A DNA stretch of 28,018 bases, taken from Blattamonas nauphoetae (taxonomy: Eukaryota; Preaxostyla; Oxymonadida). The stretch lies in the NCBI GenBank assembly GCA_033064195.1, contig JARBJD010000622.1, positions 1 through 28,018 on the forward strand. Direction: 5' to 3'. How positions within the stretch are numbered: position 1 is the stretch's first letter; each line of letters begins with the position of its first letter. The notes under the pieces were generated by a model. That model worked only from the letters and a program-made list of their open reading frames with translations, was not told the origin of the DNA and did not search any database. Position numbers and translations under genes: made by a program. Below are positions 27,454-28,018 of this stretch, piece after piece.

Positions 27454-28018
27454 TTGGAGAAGTATTTGTGATCTGAGAGTTCATTCTCGACACTCACACT
27501 CGATCACCTCTCTGTCCAACAATAGACCGTATCGATTTAAATCCCAACCAAAACACCCAAGGGAGATCCCAATAATCAAACATCCTGATCATTCAACTGT
27601 ATTCGTATCACCTCAGAGGTTATTCCAGTCACATCGTCAAATGCCTTTTATCGGTGCTAATCCACCTGAAAAGGCTCAATGTCCACTCCCGACACGAATG
27701 TTCCTTGAAGTCTGTTCACTGGGCACATTCATCATTGGTGGAGGCTGTCAGTCTGAATCCATATCAGGCTTTGTAACTCGAATACAGTCATTCCAAAACC
27801 AGGATTCTTATGAAACCGGGACAATACTGTTTCTAGTCATTTTTGTCACCCATAATCCAGATATCTCCGGACCCATAAAGTTTTGGGTCTCACTTTTTCG
27901 TGGCAGTTCATCTCGACCAAAATCACTCACTTGAGGAAAATCGAACCTCCAAAATAGGATCCTGGCAGGGGAGCCTATTTAAGAGTCGTTTTGGCCCCCA
28001 AAATATGAGTCCTTAACA
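27454..28018. other. right host flank, no firm gene
   Basis: This is host DNA beyond the Polinton. A plus-strand open frame begins inside the inverted repeat and runs to 27934, but it has no motif and is probably chance. On the minus strand, near 27815-27960, one frame reads QVSDFGRDELP and shortly after FMGPEISG. This faintly recalls the DFG and APE motifs of a protein kinase and might be a decayed fragment. Confidence 0.4.

Noticed and set aside
1-28018. CRISPR arrays, rRNA or bacterial-type operons
   Set aside because: There are no regularly spaced short repeats and no rRNA-like segments. The gene content is that of eukaryotic mobile elements.

Overview
This window comes from a eukaryotic genome and is filled almost completely by one giant virus-like transposon of the Polinton/Maverick family (1338-27447, about 26.1 kb). 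The element has a 6-bp target duplication (CTCAAA at 1332-1337 and 27448-27453), ends that begin AGT, and very long terminal inverted repeats (about 2.66 kb each). AT-biased DNA, compact genes, no obvious spliced host genes and the Polinton/mariner/Mutator-like mix would fit a protist such as a metamonad (parabasalid or oxymonad). This host guess is inference and weak. Only about 1.3 kb on the left and 0.6 kb on the right is host flank, and neither flank holds a gene I can defend.

Layout of the Polinton: left inverted repeat (1338-4000) with a gene built from a repeated W-x-x-G-x-RPH module; a second module gene that crosses the repeat's inner edge (3860-4279); short unknown genes (4290-4787); a protein-primed family B DNA polymerase with an HNH-type zinc insert (4727-8672); an integrase with a long acidic N-terminal extension (8696-10693); a small coiled-coil protein (10763-11122); a packaging-type ATPase on the minus strand (to 13557); an unknown gene read away from it (13619-16159); another unknown gene (16203-16793); two small basic/hydrophobic MAPG proteins (16872-17515); two related large capsid-type proteins in tandem (17544-21181); a small unknown protein (21222-21632); a minus-strand fibre-type protein with a peptidase S74 chaperone domain (21616-22509); and the right inverted repeat (22510-27447). 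Replication (polymerase), integration (integrase), packaging (ATPase), capsid and fibre functions are all represented, so the element had the outfit of an integrated virus. Several of its genes are broken, so I treat it as a fossil. Nearly every Polinton gene has the same T-rich box (TTTTTATTTTT-like) just upstream of its start codon, which is probably a shared core promoter.

Three plain DNA transposons have landed in the Polinton. Two near-identical mariner copies (DD34D type, TA duplications) lie in opposite orientations at 11211-12818 and 14059-15634. One splits the ATPase gene and the other splits the unknown gene next to it. A 2.3-kb Mutator-like non-autonomous element (23670-25947, 9-bp duplication, about 120-bp inverted repeats) sits in the right inverted repeat. 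Its interior is a compositionally distinct, decayed gene-like segment that looks like captured host sequence.
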